Shown here piece by piece: positions 9,239-17,650 of a stretch of DNA of 26,266 bases. This stretch comes from Chara braunii (lineage: Eukaryota > Streptophyta > Charophyceae > Charales > Characeae): the NCBI GenBank assembly GCA_003427395.1, contig BFEA01000195.1:1118535-1144800 (forward strand), written 5' to 3'. Position numbers and translations under genes: made by a program. The notes under the pieces were generated by a model. That model worked only from the letters and a program-made list of their open reading frames with translations. It ran no database searches and had not been told where the DNA came from. Position 1 is the first letter of the stretch. The number at the start of each line of letters is the position of its first letter.

Positions 9239-9928
9239 GACAGGCCGGTTGCCAGCAAATCTCAGAACTCGAATAGGTTGGGGATATGTAGCACAGGTGG
9301 CAAGGGCTATCCTATTGAGGGTATTGTGGTTGGCAAGAAATGCAAAGGTTTTTAAAAATATAGATACCTCGAGAGATCAGATGCAGAGGAAGGTGCGCAG
9401 TCAACTAAGAGTAGCAGTAGTGGTGGATTGGGCTCGAAGAGTTAAGAACAAGAAACCGGGTAAGAAGAGATATCGGTGGTTTCTGACTACATGGGGTTTG
9501 AGGGATCAGCTGGCAGCAGTCAACAAACAGGAGCATCTGGTCCTGGGCCCATGGCTTCTACATGCTCACACAACCTGAACACTCGGTTGCTTAGTGGGTC
9601 CGCAGTAGGACGGCAACTTGGTGGTAACTAAGACGGTGGAGGGAGCGTCCTAAGGGTGGGGAGTTTGTCGAATCAGATCAAGGTTCGGATCACGCTAGGG
9701 CCTCATCTTACTAGCGCTTTTAGCCAGGTTGTAGGGTGGTAACTTTGGGGAGGTATTCTGGGGTTTGGTTCTGCCTTTTTTTTTTTTTTTTTTCAGGATT
9801 AGACAGGGGTAGTAATTATAGGTATAGGTGTTTTCTTTGTTTCTGCTCTTGTCTTGGTTTATTACAGTTAGTAGGATGAGAAGGGTTTCTAGTTCCCTGA
9901 TCATGCGCAGGCTGAAAGAGAATAGGCC
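9239..9928 (+). pseudogene. LINE fragment B: ORF2 tail and 3'UTR
   Basis: This begins in LINE sequence at TTGACAGGCCGGTTGCCAGC, equivalent to 5567 in fragment A and 14939 in copy C. It reads [41 protein letters not shown] and ends HAHTT-stop at 9578. The 3'UTR (9579-9928) matches copy C 15280-15627, including the GGTGGTAACTAAGACGGTGG block and an internal T-run. It diverges from copy C at AATAGGC and lacks the terminal LINE segment and poly(A). Confidence 0.85.
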
Positions 9929-9979
9929 TTTTTTGGGCATTGAACATCGCCCGAGTTATAGCCATACCATCTACATTCT

Positions 9980-11236
9980 TTGCACCAAGGTGTGTCTACG
10001 CAGACATCGATAGGACAGGCATCAGGAATGGGTCGTTCTTCTGGACCCCCTCCGCTTGATGTCGGATTGGGTAAATCAAAGACAGGTCGCCCCTTCGACG
10101 CTGGGAGGGCTTCGACGAGTGGGGGTGCAATCTCGACTCCCCCTTTGCCTGCGGTCGGGGTGGCTGGGTCTACAGGCCTGCCCCCACCTACGTGCTACCC
10201 TCAACCCGCCTGCTGTGAATATGCCCCCCCTTTTGCCCGCGGTCGGGGTGGCTGGGTCTACTGGCCTGCCCCCACCTGCGTTGATGGTTGGTGCTAACCT
10301 CAACCCACCGGCTCAAGATGTGCCTCTGTCGCAACAAAATGCGATGACGTTGCAGGATACAACCGCATCTGTGCTTGTCCATACCCTTGATAAACATACT
10401 GATGATGATGCTTGTTTAGTTCCTTCCTCTTTTGTCTCATATGAAGGACCTGAAGTGGTCATGCGACCTCAAAAAGATTCTCCACTTCTGCAGAGAAGGA
10501 AGGGACTTGCGACCGGAACTAGAATACAACCCCTCGCACAATATGCAAGACCTGCCCAAGCTATTGCTGTTGACATTCCGACGACTGACACAGATAAACG
10601 CGTTTCGTGGGTTGATATGGTAGAACAGGAACAATTGGACTTGCTTTATCATGACGACATGGTAGCTGATACAGACCATGTCGACTGCCGACAACATTAT
10701 ACGAGCCCTGGACTGGCAGTGCGTGCATCGACCTTTCCTGGATCTCTTTTGGAAGCCATGGCTGTTGGCCAGCCAGCGGTGGTTGTTCCTCTGGTCTTTT
10801 TAGCTATTGATGAGAACTTGCATTTGGTCACAGTTGTTTCGCAGCAAGGACAACTCACTATACCCCATTTTGAACTTCATGAAGAGCCGTTTCATGACTT
10901 GGTTATGACAAAAGTTACGAAATGGGTTGTCCCTGCGTATCGTATTAGATCTTACCGCCAACGAATGCATAGGGCCGAACATATATTCTTTATTTTTTTT
11001 CGATAATTGATGCTATAGCTAATCGTGCTGCGACTACTGTGGCTCCCCTCTCTGGGATCCGATGGACCTCGCTCCAACTTTTCAAAAATCCGACTGGTCA
11101 AACGGCTACGGACACCAAGGTGTATGATTGCTGGTCGGGAGCTATCCTTACACAGGTTGATGCACATATCCTTTGGCACAGAGGCTTGTTCTCCAATCAA
11201 TTCCTCCTGCTCAAATGTCAGGATTGGCAACCGTAA
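9980..11236 (+). pseudogene. LINE ORF1 (nucleic-acid-binding protein), frameshifted
   Basis: The N-terminal part reads in one frame (GRSSGPPPLDVGLGKSKTG, then PPLPAVGVAGSTGLPPP), the middle (to 11006) in a second, and the end (VYDCWSGAILTQVDAHIL, then LLKCQDWQP-stop) in the first again. The first switch coincides with an imperfect 88-bp tandem duplication (10153 and 10241) next to a C7T4 run; the second lies in a T-run near 10990. The Pro-rich N-terminus and position before ORF2 fit LINE ORF1, an RNA-binding chaperone. I see no CCHC knuckle and cannot assign a domain to the middle, so the ORF1 call rests mostly on position. Confidence 0.7.
10141..10300 (+). repeat. imperfect 88-bp tandem duplication inside LINE ORF1
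   Basis: GGTCGGGGTGGCTGGGTCTA recurs at 10153 and 10241 with similar flanks (TTTGCCTGC or TTTGCCCGC before, GGCCTGCCCCCACCT after). The 88-base period is not a multiple of three, so the two copies encode the same PAVGVAGSTGLPPP peptide in different frames. Confidence 0.8.
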
Positions 11237-11245
11237 ACACTCTGA

Positions 11246-12775
11246 ATGGATAAGCTATATATACTGTCATGGAACGTTCGAGGACTGGGTTCCAGCAGAG
11301 TTGCAGTTAAGAGAACGTTGATCAAAACTTTGGTTAGGAATAAAGGAGCACAAATCATTGTGCTACAAGGGACTAAATTGGATACTGCGGCGATTAAAGA
11401 GCAAATGGGCTGGTGGTTGGGACCCCAATTCTGGGCGCCAGCCTAAGGAACCCGAGGGGGTGTCGCAATACTCGTTGCACGGACTGCTCCGCTTGTTGTG
11501 ACCGATTTCAGGTCTGATCATAATGGAAGATGGGTTTGGGTTCGCTTTAACATGTGCCAACAACAATGGGCTGTCCTTAACCTGTATGCTCCTAGAACCA
11601 TGGCTGATAGGGTTGACCTTTTCAGATCCCTCCCCTGGCTCGTGCCAAAAAGTTGAAAATGTTATCCTGGGGGAGATTGGAATACTGCGCTTGTGACCGG
11701 AATGGATTCTCTAAGAGCAGATCTTGTTACAACAGACGCTGTTCAACTTTCTAATTTTTGTATGACCAATGGGTTTTCCGATGTTTTTCGTTTATTGCAT
11801 CTTTTTGATAAGGGATATACTTTTTTCGCCTCTGGGGCATATGCCCAGCAGTATATCCCACGTAGCCGTATAGACTTGTTTCTAGCATCGGATTCAATTT
11901 ATTATAAAATTTCATGTTGTTCTGTGGTTTCAATTTTGGGATCGGATCATTTGCCTCTTTTTTTGGAAATTTTCCTCCACTCTTCAGTTCGAATGGGTGC
12001 TGACCGGGTGATGCTACCTGAGTGGGTTGTCAAGACCGAAGACTTTAGACGGTTTATGCTTCGATTTTGGGTGCAGTGGCGCACTTCACAACCGCTTTTC
12101 CCCTCATTGTCTGATTGGTTTTAAGGCGGGTTGAGAGTTATTCTCAAAAGAGGACAACTCATAAGAAAGCTTATAGTTGCCAATTCCCGTACTCAGTTGA
12201 CAGTAATTAACGATCGAATGGCTGAACTTATGCGTACAGCGGCGATGGTAGGAGTTGATCAGGCGCGATTGATGACAGATATGGATCAACTGAGATAACA
12301 ATGGACTATGAATGTGCAACCGACAGTGAGAATAGCGTGGCTCGTGAAAGGGGACCGAATGACAGCCCCCTTTTTTGAGAGGCGTCGCCCCCCTGTGAAG
12401 CCAGGAATGATTCTTGCCNTGAGGCACCCGTTCCGGGATGCACAACCTCTCGCAATCGATACACCGTCCATTATTCGTAATGTGTCGTTGTTCTACGAAA
12501 GTCTACTGGCTTCGCAGGCTCAACACACTGAGGATAGTTTGCTTCACCAATTTCATGAGCCCGTCTGGTCTAAGTTAAACAGGAAACTGTCGCACCGACA
12601 GTCTGCGCTGTTGGAAAGCGATGTGACCCATCAGGAGATTCTTGATGCAGTCAAATCATTGGTTGATCACAAAACGTCCGGTATTGACGGACTGCCTTTC
12701 CTCCTCTTTAAGAGGTTTTCCCCTCTCCTTATGCCTGAGTTGTTCCTCCCCACCACCGCCTCCCTACAGACCCAT
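11246..12775 (+). pseudogene. LINE ORF2: AP endonuclease and start of reverse transcriptase
   Basis: One frame runs the whole length, interrupted by TAA 11444, TGA 11654, TAA 12122 and TAA 12296. Endonuclease motifs in order are LYILSWNVRGLG (N-terminus), LQGTKLD (canonical Q-E-T, here Gly for Glu), RGGVAILV, LNLYAP, GGDWN, RSRIDLFLAS and LGSDHLPLFL (SDH). After a linker, HQEILDAVKSLVDHKTSGIDGLP is the first RT block. The catalytic Glu of the endonuclease appears lost. The endonuclease nicks target DNA and RT primes from the nick. Sequence beyond 12775 no longer resembles RT. Confidence 0.88.
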
Positions 12776-13349
12776 AATTAATTAATGTGCCTCCATCANG
12801 GCGGGCGTCAGAAGAAACATGAATAATGAAGCTGCCAGTCNCCATCCTAAACAGCCCAGCCGCATTCTCGAAACCACCACCAGGCAGCGAACATGAGGAC
12901 ACTTTGTCTATACACCCGCTCCCTCTCCCTCGCCACCCCCCCCTCTCTCATTCTGTTGTACAGAACTCGATCGACGACATGTGCGGTCACTTAGAACTGA
13001 AAAGATGTGCGGTCACTCAGGACTGAAGACTGAAGAAATAAGAATCACGTGTGGGAAACCCATTTCACGAGAGAGGAGCATCAACCCTTCCCTCCAGCAT
13101 CCAATCTCAAACCTCCCCTCCATTCGATCGATGTCACTCGCCAACCCATCACTTCATCGTTGCTCACCACCCCAGTACCATCTAATCCATGGCCCAGTCC
13201 ATCCCTTCCACTCTCCATGTCAGCCAACCCGCCCACCGAAAATAAGAGGCGCTAAATAAATTCGCAACCCAGGAAACGTGTTCGTCGTCCCTTACAAAAG
13301 CCAGCGCAGCTGCCAGAGATTAGCACTTATATTTGAGACACAGCAAAAC
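12776..13349. other. no gene recognised; CT-rich spacer
   Basis: This holds two Ns, a pyrimidine-rich run (12908-12953), and a short direct repeat of GTGCGGTCACT at 12981 and 13006 with similar flanks. The short open frames are low-complexity and resemble nothing I know. Confidence 0.4.
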
Positions 13350-13354
13350 AGCAA

Positions 13355-13740
13355 AAAAAAAACGAATCAGAAGAAAAAACAATTTAGGCTTCGACAAAAG
13401 AATGTTCACTTTCCTCAGAAAAAAAAAAAAAAAAAAAAAGGGTATCTTTTCTTCTTTTTTTTGTTTTTTTTTTGTTTTTTTTTTCAGAGAGAGATCAGCA
13501 TGGCCCCTTGCGCAAGGATGACACGCATAAATCGAGAAATGGTCCCCAACAAAAAGACAGAAAGCAAAGAAAAAACAACGTTTAAATTTCAGTTCGCACA
13601 TCTTCACAATAAAAATTTCAGTTCGCACATCTCCACAAACATGCACACCGCTGACGTCACCACCAGTAAGTCACAAACACGTCCAAATTAGGGCGTCGAG
13701 GTGGTACAGTAGCAGCGGCAGTCACCCTCCGTGCAGCTAA
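13355..13740 (+). repeat. U6-bearing repeat family, unit 1
   Basis: In order: an A-rich leader, a GGCTTC...CTTTCCTCA block (about 13388-13418), an A-run, a T-rich run, a U6 3' fragment (13485-13546), and an A-rich linker starting CAACAAAAA. Then come CACATCTCCACAAACATGCA (13623), CTGACGTCACC, ACACGTCCAAATTAGGGCGT and GAGGTGG...GTAGCAGC. The same blocks recur in the same order around 13741-13995, 15788-15940, 16561-17200 and 17440-17840. No coding capacity. Confidence 0.7.
13485..13546 (+). ncRNA. U6 snRNA 3' fragment, copy 1 (pseudogene)
   Basis: The match begins at the ACAGAGA box region (CAGAGAGAGATCAGCATGG) and continues through GGCCCCTTGCGCAAGGATGA, CACGCATAAATCGAGAAATG and GTCC, the catalytic core and 3' stem of U6. 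The 5' stem-loop and GATAAAATTGGAACGAT region are missing and replaced by a T-rich run. No upstream TATA or plant USE element, and no terminal oligo-T, so it is not expected to be transcribed as U6. Confidence 0.85.
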
Positions 13741-13845
13741 AAAAAAATCAAATACTTAGGAAAAAAAAAAACAAATTCTCAAAAAAAACAATNGGGCTTC
13801 CAGAAAACANCTTTGCGTTTCCTCAAACGCACATCTCCACAAACA

Positions 13846-13876
<31 letters not shown>
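13741..13876 (+). repeat. U6-bearing repeat family, unit 2 leader
   Basis: CTAAAAAAAAATCAAATACT, GGGCTTCCAGAAAACA, CTTTGCGTTTCCTCAAACGC (GCGTTT/AAACGC is self-complementary) and CACATCTCCACAAACACC are followed by a long T-run directly before U6 copy 2. The blocks match 16601-16696 plus 17143-17181. Two Ns. Confidence 0.7.
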
Positions 13877-13879
<3 letters not shown>

Positions 13880-13907
13880 AAGAGGAGATCAGCATGGCCC
13901 CTTGCGC

Positions 13908-13945
13908 CTGTCTCTTATACACATCTAGATGTGTATAAGAGACAG
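13908..13945. other. Nextera mate-pair junction adapter (two Tn5 mosaic ends), assembly contamination
   Basis: This 38-bp perfect palindrome is the Tn5 mosaic end AGATGTGTATAAGAGACAG (13927-13945) preceded by its reverse complement (13908-13926). Joined mosaic ends in this arrangement are the circularisation junction of Nextera mate-pair libraries. It is not genomic. Read through, it gives the spurious peptide SYTHLDVYKRQ, which is seen in polluted protein databases. Confidence 0.98.
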
Positions 13946-13987
13946 GCATGGCCCCTTGCGCAAGAATGACACGCATAAATCGAGAAG

Positions 13988-13995
13988 TGGTCCCC
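13988..13995 (+). repeat. target-site duplication, left, of LINE copy C
   Basis: TGGTCCCC here equals 15788-15795 after the poly(A). The continuation beyond the right copy (AACAAAAA...) is what follows TGGTCCCC in the uninterrupted unit 1 (13540 on), which confirms the empty site. Confidence 0.8.
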
Positions 13996-15279
13996 TTTCG
14001 TGCCACGACCAGTAAAGGGAACTTGGGAGGGAAGTGGGTGGAACGTGGGGTAGTGACAGTGAGGGACCTTTGGGAAGAGCAGGGAGAAAGATGGATCACA
14101 GAAGAGGAACTCAGAAGAAAGTTGGGAGGTTTGGTTCAAGTGGGCCCAAGGAAAGAAGACTTGGTGGCAGCACTCCCAGAAGAATGGATTGAACTTCTGG
14201 CCCGAGAAGGCCCAGAAGAACGAAGGTGGTATCAATTAGCAAGGAAGGAAGAAGGGCACCCGGTGTATGGTCACGTCATATCGAATGAAGGAGACACAGT
14301 GATAGTAGAAGAATGGAAGTTACGACGGGAGACCCAGGGACAGATCTGCTACGAAGGAACCTCGGCAAGATCACCGGAAGACTTTGGGAATCAGGTCAGA
14401 GTCCAAATCCCGCCCAGATGGCGCACAGGTAAACCGTTGAAGCTACTGTGCGGAGGTAAACCACTGAAGAAATTATGGATGGACCCCCAGGACCGTGAAT
14501 GGAAGCAGGTGGGTCCAAAAAAGGTTACTTTGGTAACTGCTTCTTACACTCCGACCCTGGCCTCCTGGATGCTCAAAACTGAGATAGAGTCTGAGGAACA
14601 TATCTGGGGCAAGCTTCAGGAACTCCTGAATATGGCGGATAAGCCGAAGCCTAGCCATTTACATGCCATATGGGATATGGGAACAGATCCAGCTTCTGCC
14701 ATCACGAAAACATGCGGGTTTCCTGTGGACGATTTCCCGTGGGATTGTACCCACGGCTACCTGGCTGGCAAAAAGGAAGATGGAAGTGGACACACAGTGC
14801 ACGCAGTGCCGAAGGGCGGAAGAAACACTCCGCCACCTTCTCTTGGATTGCCCAGTGGCACAGAATCTCTGGTTATGGTGGAGGCAACATTGGAAGAAAA
14901 TAACAGACAATGTTATGGAGTGGAGCGACAAATGGATCTTGACAGACCGGTTGCCAGCGAACCTCAGAACTCGAATGGGTTGGGGATATGTAGCACAGGT
15001 GGCAAGGGCTATCCTGTTGAGGGTATTGTGGTTGGCCAAAATGCAAAGGTTTTTAAAAATGAAGACACCTCGAGAGATCAGATGCAGAGGGAGGTGCGCA
15101 GTCAACTAAGAGTAGCAGTAGTGGTGGATTGGGCTCGAAGAGTTAAGAACAAGAAACCAGGTAAGAAGAGATATCTGTGGTTTTTGACTACATGGGGTTT
15201 GAGGGATCAGCTGGCAGCAGTCAACAAACAGGAGCATCTGGTCCTGAGCCCATGGCTTCTACATGCTCACACAACCTGA
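13996..15279 (+). pseudogene. LINE copy C: ORF2 C-terminus with zf-RVT, two compensating frameshifts
   Basis: The frame open from 13948 (443 codons) starts in U6 sequence. Real LINE residues are VTVRDLWEEQGERWITEEEL, LVAALPEEW, WKLRRETQGQICYEG and IWGKLQELLNMADKPKPS. At 14669-14682 a duplicated ATATGGG (+7 relative to fragment A) shifts the frame; the zf-RVT domain TQCTQCRRAEETLRHLLLDC and NLWLWWRQHW is then read in the frame of 14663-15109. A one-base loss near 15035 restores register, and VVVDWARRVKNKKPGKKRY to HAHTT is back in the first frame. The long open frame is therefore misleading: about 120 middle codons are out of register. Zf-RVT is the C-terminal RNA/DNA-binding part of plant LINE ORF2. 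Confidence 0.87.
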
Positions 15280-15787
15280 ACACTCGGTTGCTTAGTGGGT
15301 CCGCAGTAGGGCGGCAGCTCGGTGGTAACTAAGACGGTGGAGGGAGCGTCCTATGGGTGGGGAGTTTGTCGAATCAGATCAAGGTTCGGATCGCTCCGGG
15401 GCCGCATCTTACTGGCGCTTTTAGCCAGGCTGTAGGGTGGTAACTTTGGGGAGGTATTCTGGGGTTTGGTTCTGCCTTTTTGTTTTTTTTTTCAGGATTA
15501 GATAGGGGTAGTAGTCATAGGTTTGGGTGTTTTCTTTGTTTCTGCTATTGTCTTGGTTTGTTACAGTTAGTAGGATGAGGAGGGTTTCCAGTTCCCTGAT
15601 CAAGCGCAGGCTGAAATAGAATAGGCTTGACTGTATTAGGACTGGAAGCGGTGATTTTTCTTTTTGTTCTGTTGTTTTTTCTTTTTGGTGACTTTTTCCG
15701 GGATATTGTGAGGACCCGGCCTCAAATACCTTTTTTTTCATGAGCAATCAAGTGTACCTTTTCTCGGAAAAAAAAAAAAAAAAAAAA
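13996..15787 (+). mobile_element. 5'-truncated LINE copy C with 3'UTR and poly(A)
   Basis: The insert starts after TGGTCCCC at 13995 and ends in a poly(A) of roughly 20 (to 15787), followed by the same TGGTCCCC. It contains the ORF2 C-terminus, a stop at 15277-15279, and a 3'UTR (15280-15768) shared with fragment B. Truncated 5' end, poly(A) and 8-bp target-site duplication are hallmarks of target-primed reverse transcription. This is the most complete 3' end of this LINE family here. Confidence 0.9.
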
Positions 15788-15960
15788 TGGTCCCCAACAA
15801 AAAAAAAGAGAGAAAAAGAAAAACAACTACATCTCCACAAACATGCACACCCCTGACGTCACCATGATTAAGTTAAGTCCCAAACACGTCCAGATCATCC
15901 AGATCAGGGCGTAGAGGTGGAATTGTAGCAGCCTGGGTGTGGTCCCATTAGCAGTCGGAT
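15788..15960 (+). repeat. U6-bearing repeat family, unit 2 remainder after the LINE
   Basis: This resumes at TGGTCCCCAACAAAAA (last bases of the U6 fragment plus linker). It continues ACATCTCCACAAACATGCAC, CCCTGACGTCACC, ACACGTCCAGATC, CAGGGCGTAGAGGTGG and TTGTAGCAGCC, then GGTCCCATTAGCAGTCGG. Block order matches unit 1 exactly, so the LINE split one unit. Confidence 0.75.
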
Positions 15961-16560
15961 AGGAATGTGGCCGATCCAGTGTGACACCGAGTGGCAGGGG
16001 CCAGACACGTTTATTACGAATTTCTGGGCTGAGAAAACAGGAAAAAGGCCGAAAAAAAAAAAAAAGAAACAGAGACCTCCCACCGGAAATGACGGCAGAG
16101 TGCTTGCTTCCCAGCCATGAGATCACAAATGATCTGATGGTGGTGGTTGCAAAAACGGTGAACAAAGTAACCGCCACATTTTTTTGGAACAAAATCTACT
16201 TCTGTCAGAAGTGATCCTCACACCCTCCATATATATACTCCGTGATTGAACGAGGGCTCCACCCAATGAGATAATTGCACAACAGCAAGCAAAATACTGA
16301 AAATCTTCTATCCGGTGGGCCTATGGCCGGCCCCACTCTCTTTTGGGGTTGGCCATGCCCCGACGGATTGAAAAGATTTTGGCGGGAAGCTTCCTTTGCA
16401 CCTGCATGCCCAGTGTTAAGGAGAGGAGGAGGGGAACGAAGATCTCCTTACTTTTTCGGGTAATACACGTAAAATAAAATACTGACCGTGGGATCACCAG
16501 TCCTGCACGGCAGGATTAGGGTCACTCAACTGCCACACAAACTCTTTTCTATCCTATCCG
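15961..16560. other. no gene recognised
   Basis: AT-rich and GC-rich patches alternate. A TATATATA motif lies at about 16230-16238. An imperfect inverted pair lies at 16320-16365 (GGCCGGCCCCA and TGGGGTTGGCC-like). No convincing open frame, tRNA or snRNA. Confidence 0.35.
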
Positions 16561-16696
16561 GTTGCTAGTGGGACCATGCCCCGGCAGTCACCCGTCTTGC
16601 AACTAAAAAAAAATCAAATACTTAAAAAAAAAATTTCAAATTAAATAAAAAATAAGAAGCAAAAAAAGCAAATCCGGCTTCCAGAAAACAGCTTTG
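16561..16696 (+). repeat. U6-bearing repeat family, unit 3 (split by insert E)
   Basis: GTTGCTAGTGGGACCATGCC, CGGCAGTCACCCGTCTTGCA, CTAAAAAAAAATCAAATACT and GGCTTCCAGAAAACAGCTTT match unit 1/2 blocks at 13716-13820. The unit is interrupted after CAGCTTTG and resumes at 17143. Confidence 0.7.
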
Positions 16697-17142
16697 TAAT
16701 CGATTGGTAATAGTTAATATAGACTTGCAGATGGAAATTGGCCCGTAGTTAAGGGCCGGGGTGTAGATGGGTTGAGTATCTTGGAATCGGGGTTAAAATT
16801 TCCAGTGGAAGGTTTCAGGAGATGTTGGTGAGTCGCAGATAGACTCCCATGAAGGGAAGCCGGGTAGTGCTCCAGGATATGAGGGGTTGTAGCAGCATGG
16901 ATAGAGAGGTAGGTCGTTCCTTTGTGTCTTTTGGTAGATTTCAATTGCCTAATTTTCTCTTTTTTTCAGAAATAGCAGGACTGTTGATAGGAACATGGGA
17001 CACTGGACCCGGTTTCCAGTTGGCCTCTCTGAGGCTTGGTTCTCCTCTCCGGGTTGAGATGTGGAGGGATTCCCGGCCTCCTTTTGCATTTATAATGAAA
17101 TATGCTATTTCTGCCAAAAAAAAAAAAACAAAAAAAAAAAAC
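16697..17142 (+). mobile_element. insert E: 446-bp LINE-like 3' end with poly(A)
   Basis: The insert is flanked by CAGCTTTG at 16689-16696 and 17143-17150, and ends in A-rich sequence (17116-17142). Unit 2 shows the uninterrupted site. The last 90 bases (GGGATTCCCGGCCTCC, then a CATTT...ATGAAAT hairpin-like stretch before poly(A)) loosely resemble the terminus of LINE copy C (GGACCCGGCCTC...), suggesting a related LINE subfamily or a SINE using it. No coding domain is visible. Confidence 0.7.
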
Positions 17143-17200
17143 CAGCTTTGCGTTTCCTCAAACGCACATCTCCACAAACACTTCCAGATTAAACACCCCT
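17143..17200 (+). repeat. U6-bearing repeat family, unit 3 remainder
   Basis: CAGCTTTGCGTTTCCTCAAA, CGCACATCTCCACAAACAC and TTCCAGATTAAACACCCC continue the unit 3 leader after insert E. No U6 fragment follows directly; a T-run and DNA with three CTGAGTCACC/GACGTCA-like motifs (17223-17262) follow. Confidence 0.65.
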
Positions 17201-17493
17201 AAATTTTTTTTTTTTTCATTTTCTGAGTCACCCTTGACGTCTGAGTCACCATGATGACGTCATACCACACGCCACGAAACGGATAATAAAATCACAGAGT
17301 TACCAACGGGCAAATCGTAAACCCGTCAGTCATTGGACCGAGGCCCGATCTCACACCTGTACAAAACCCCTCAGACCCCTTGATTGAATATAGAGTAGAT
17401 GTGTTTCATGCAGAGATCCAGTCCAGGAAAGCAGTTCAATCCCGTCATTCTGCACCCACATCAGCAAACACATCCGGATTGACCAATGAAATA
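17201..17493. other. no gene recognised; TGACGTC-like motifs
   Basis: CTGAGTCACC occurs twice (17224, 17241), with TTGACGTC and ATGACGTCAT nearby. These look like CRE/bZIP-type palindromes, but nothing here shows they act as a promoter. The rest is unassigned. Confidence 0.3.
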
Positions 17494-17562
17494 CAAAGAA
17501 GGGTAATTAGCAGCATGGCCCCTGTGCAAGGATGACAGACATAAATCGAGAAATGGGTCCCC
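17494..17562 (+). ncRNA. U6 snRNA fragment, copy 3 (diverged pseudogene)
   Basis: ATACAAAGAAGGGTAATTAG, CAGCATGGCCCCTGTGCAAG and GATGACAGACATAAATCGAG, then AAATGGGTCC, match U6 from ATACAGAGAAG to its 3' end with small insertions and substitutions. The preceding ACATCCGGATTGACCAATG resembles the U6 5' internal region, but it also matches a family block, so I do not count it. A C-run and A-rich tract follow. Confidence 0.75.
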
Positions 17563-17650
17563 CCCCCAGAAAAGAAAAAAAGAAAAACCCTCTGCAAAAC
17601 ACACACACACAAAAAAGGGGGAAAAAACAAAACAAAAGCAGTCGGACCTA

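Larger units (their letters stand above)
9929..12775 (+). mobile_element. L1-type LINE, 5' portion, truncated inside RT
   Basis: This contains ORF1 (about 9980-11236) followed after nine bases by ORF2 (11246 on), with an endonuclease domain and the first RT motif. Two ORFs with an N-terminal AP endonuclease in ORF2 define plant L1-type LINEs. Homology stops near 12775, just after the start of RT, so the 3' part is missing. LINEs usually lose their 5' ends, so this suggests a deletion, a rearrangement or an assembly junction. It directly follows the 3'UTR of fragment B. Confidence 0.85.
13877..13995 (+). ncRNA. U6 snRNA 3' fragment, copy 2, interrupted by adapter (pseudogene)
   Basis: The left part (13877-13907) reads AGAAAGAGGAGATCAGCATG then GCCCCTTGCGC. 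The right part (13946-13995) repeats GCATGGCCCCTTGCGC and continues through AAGAATGACACGCATAAATC and GAGAAGTGGTCCCC. A 38-bp sequencing adapter lies between them, so the 16-bp duplication and the interruption are artefactual. Without the adapter this is the same U6 3' fragment as copy 1. LINE copy C is inserted at its 3' end. Confidence 0.85.

Noticed and set aside
13948-13995. N-terminus MAPCARMTRINREVVP of the long frame in LINE copy C
   Set aside because: This is translated U6 sequence, not protein.
13485-13995. Functional U6 genes
   Set aside because: The 5' third of U6 is missing, there is no TATA/USE upstream, and the copies lack the terminal oligo-T.
13779-14235. Minus-strand frames across 13908-13945
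   Set aside because: They pass through the sequencing adapter (YTHLDVYKRQ-type text) and are antisense to U6 and LINE.
13877-15787. U6-LINE chimera made by template switching
   Set aside because: The target-site duplication lies inside the U6 end and the host repeat resumes after the poly(A), so it is an ordinary insertion.
16310-16380. Possible U1 or other snRNA (GGCCTATGGCCGGCCCCA)
   Set aside because: It shares only short GC-rich words with U1 and lacks the 5' splice-site-pairing end and an Sm site.
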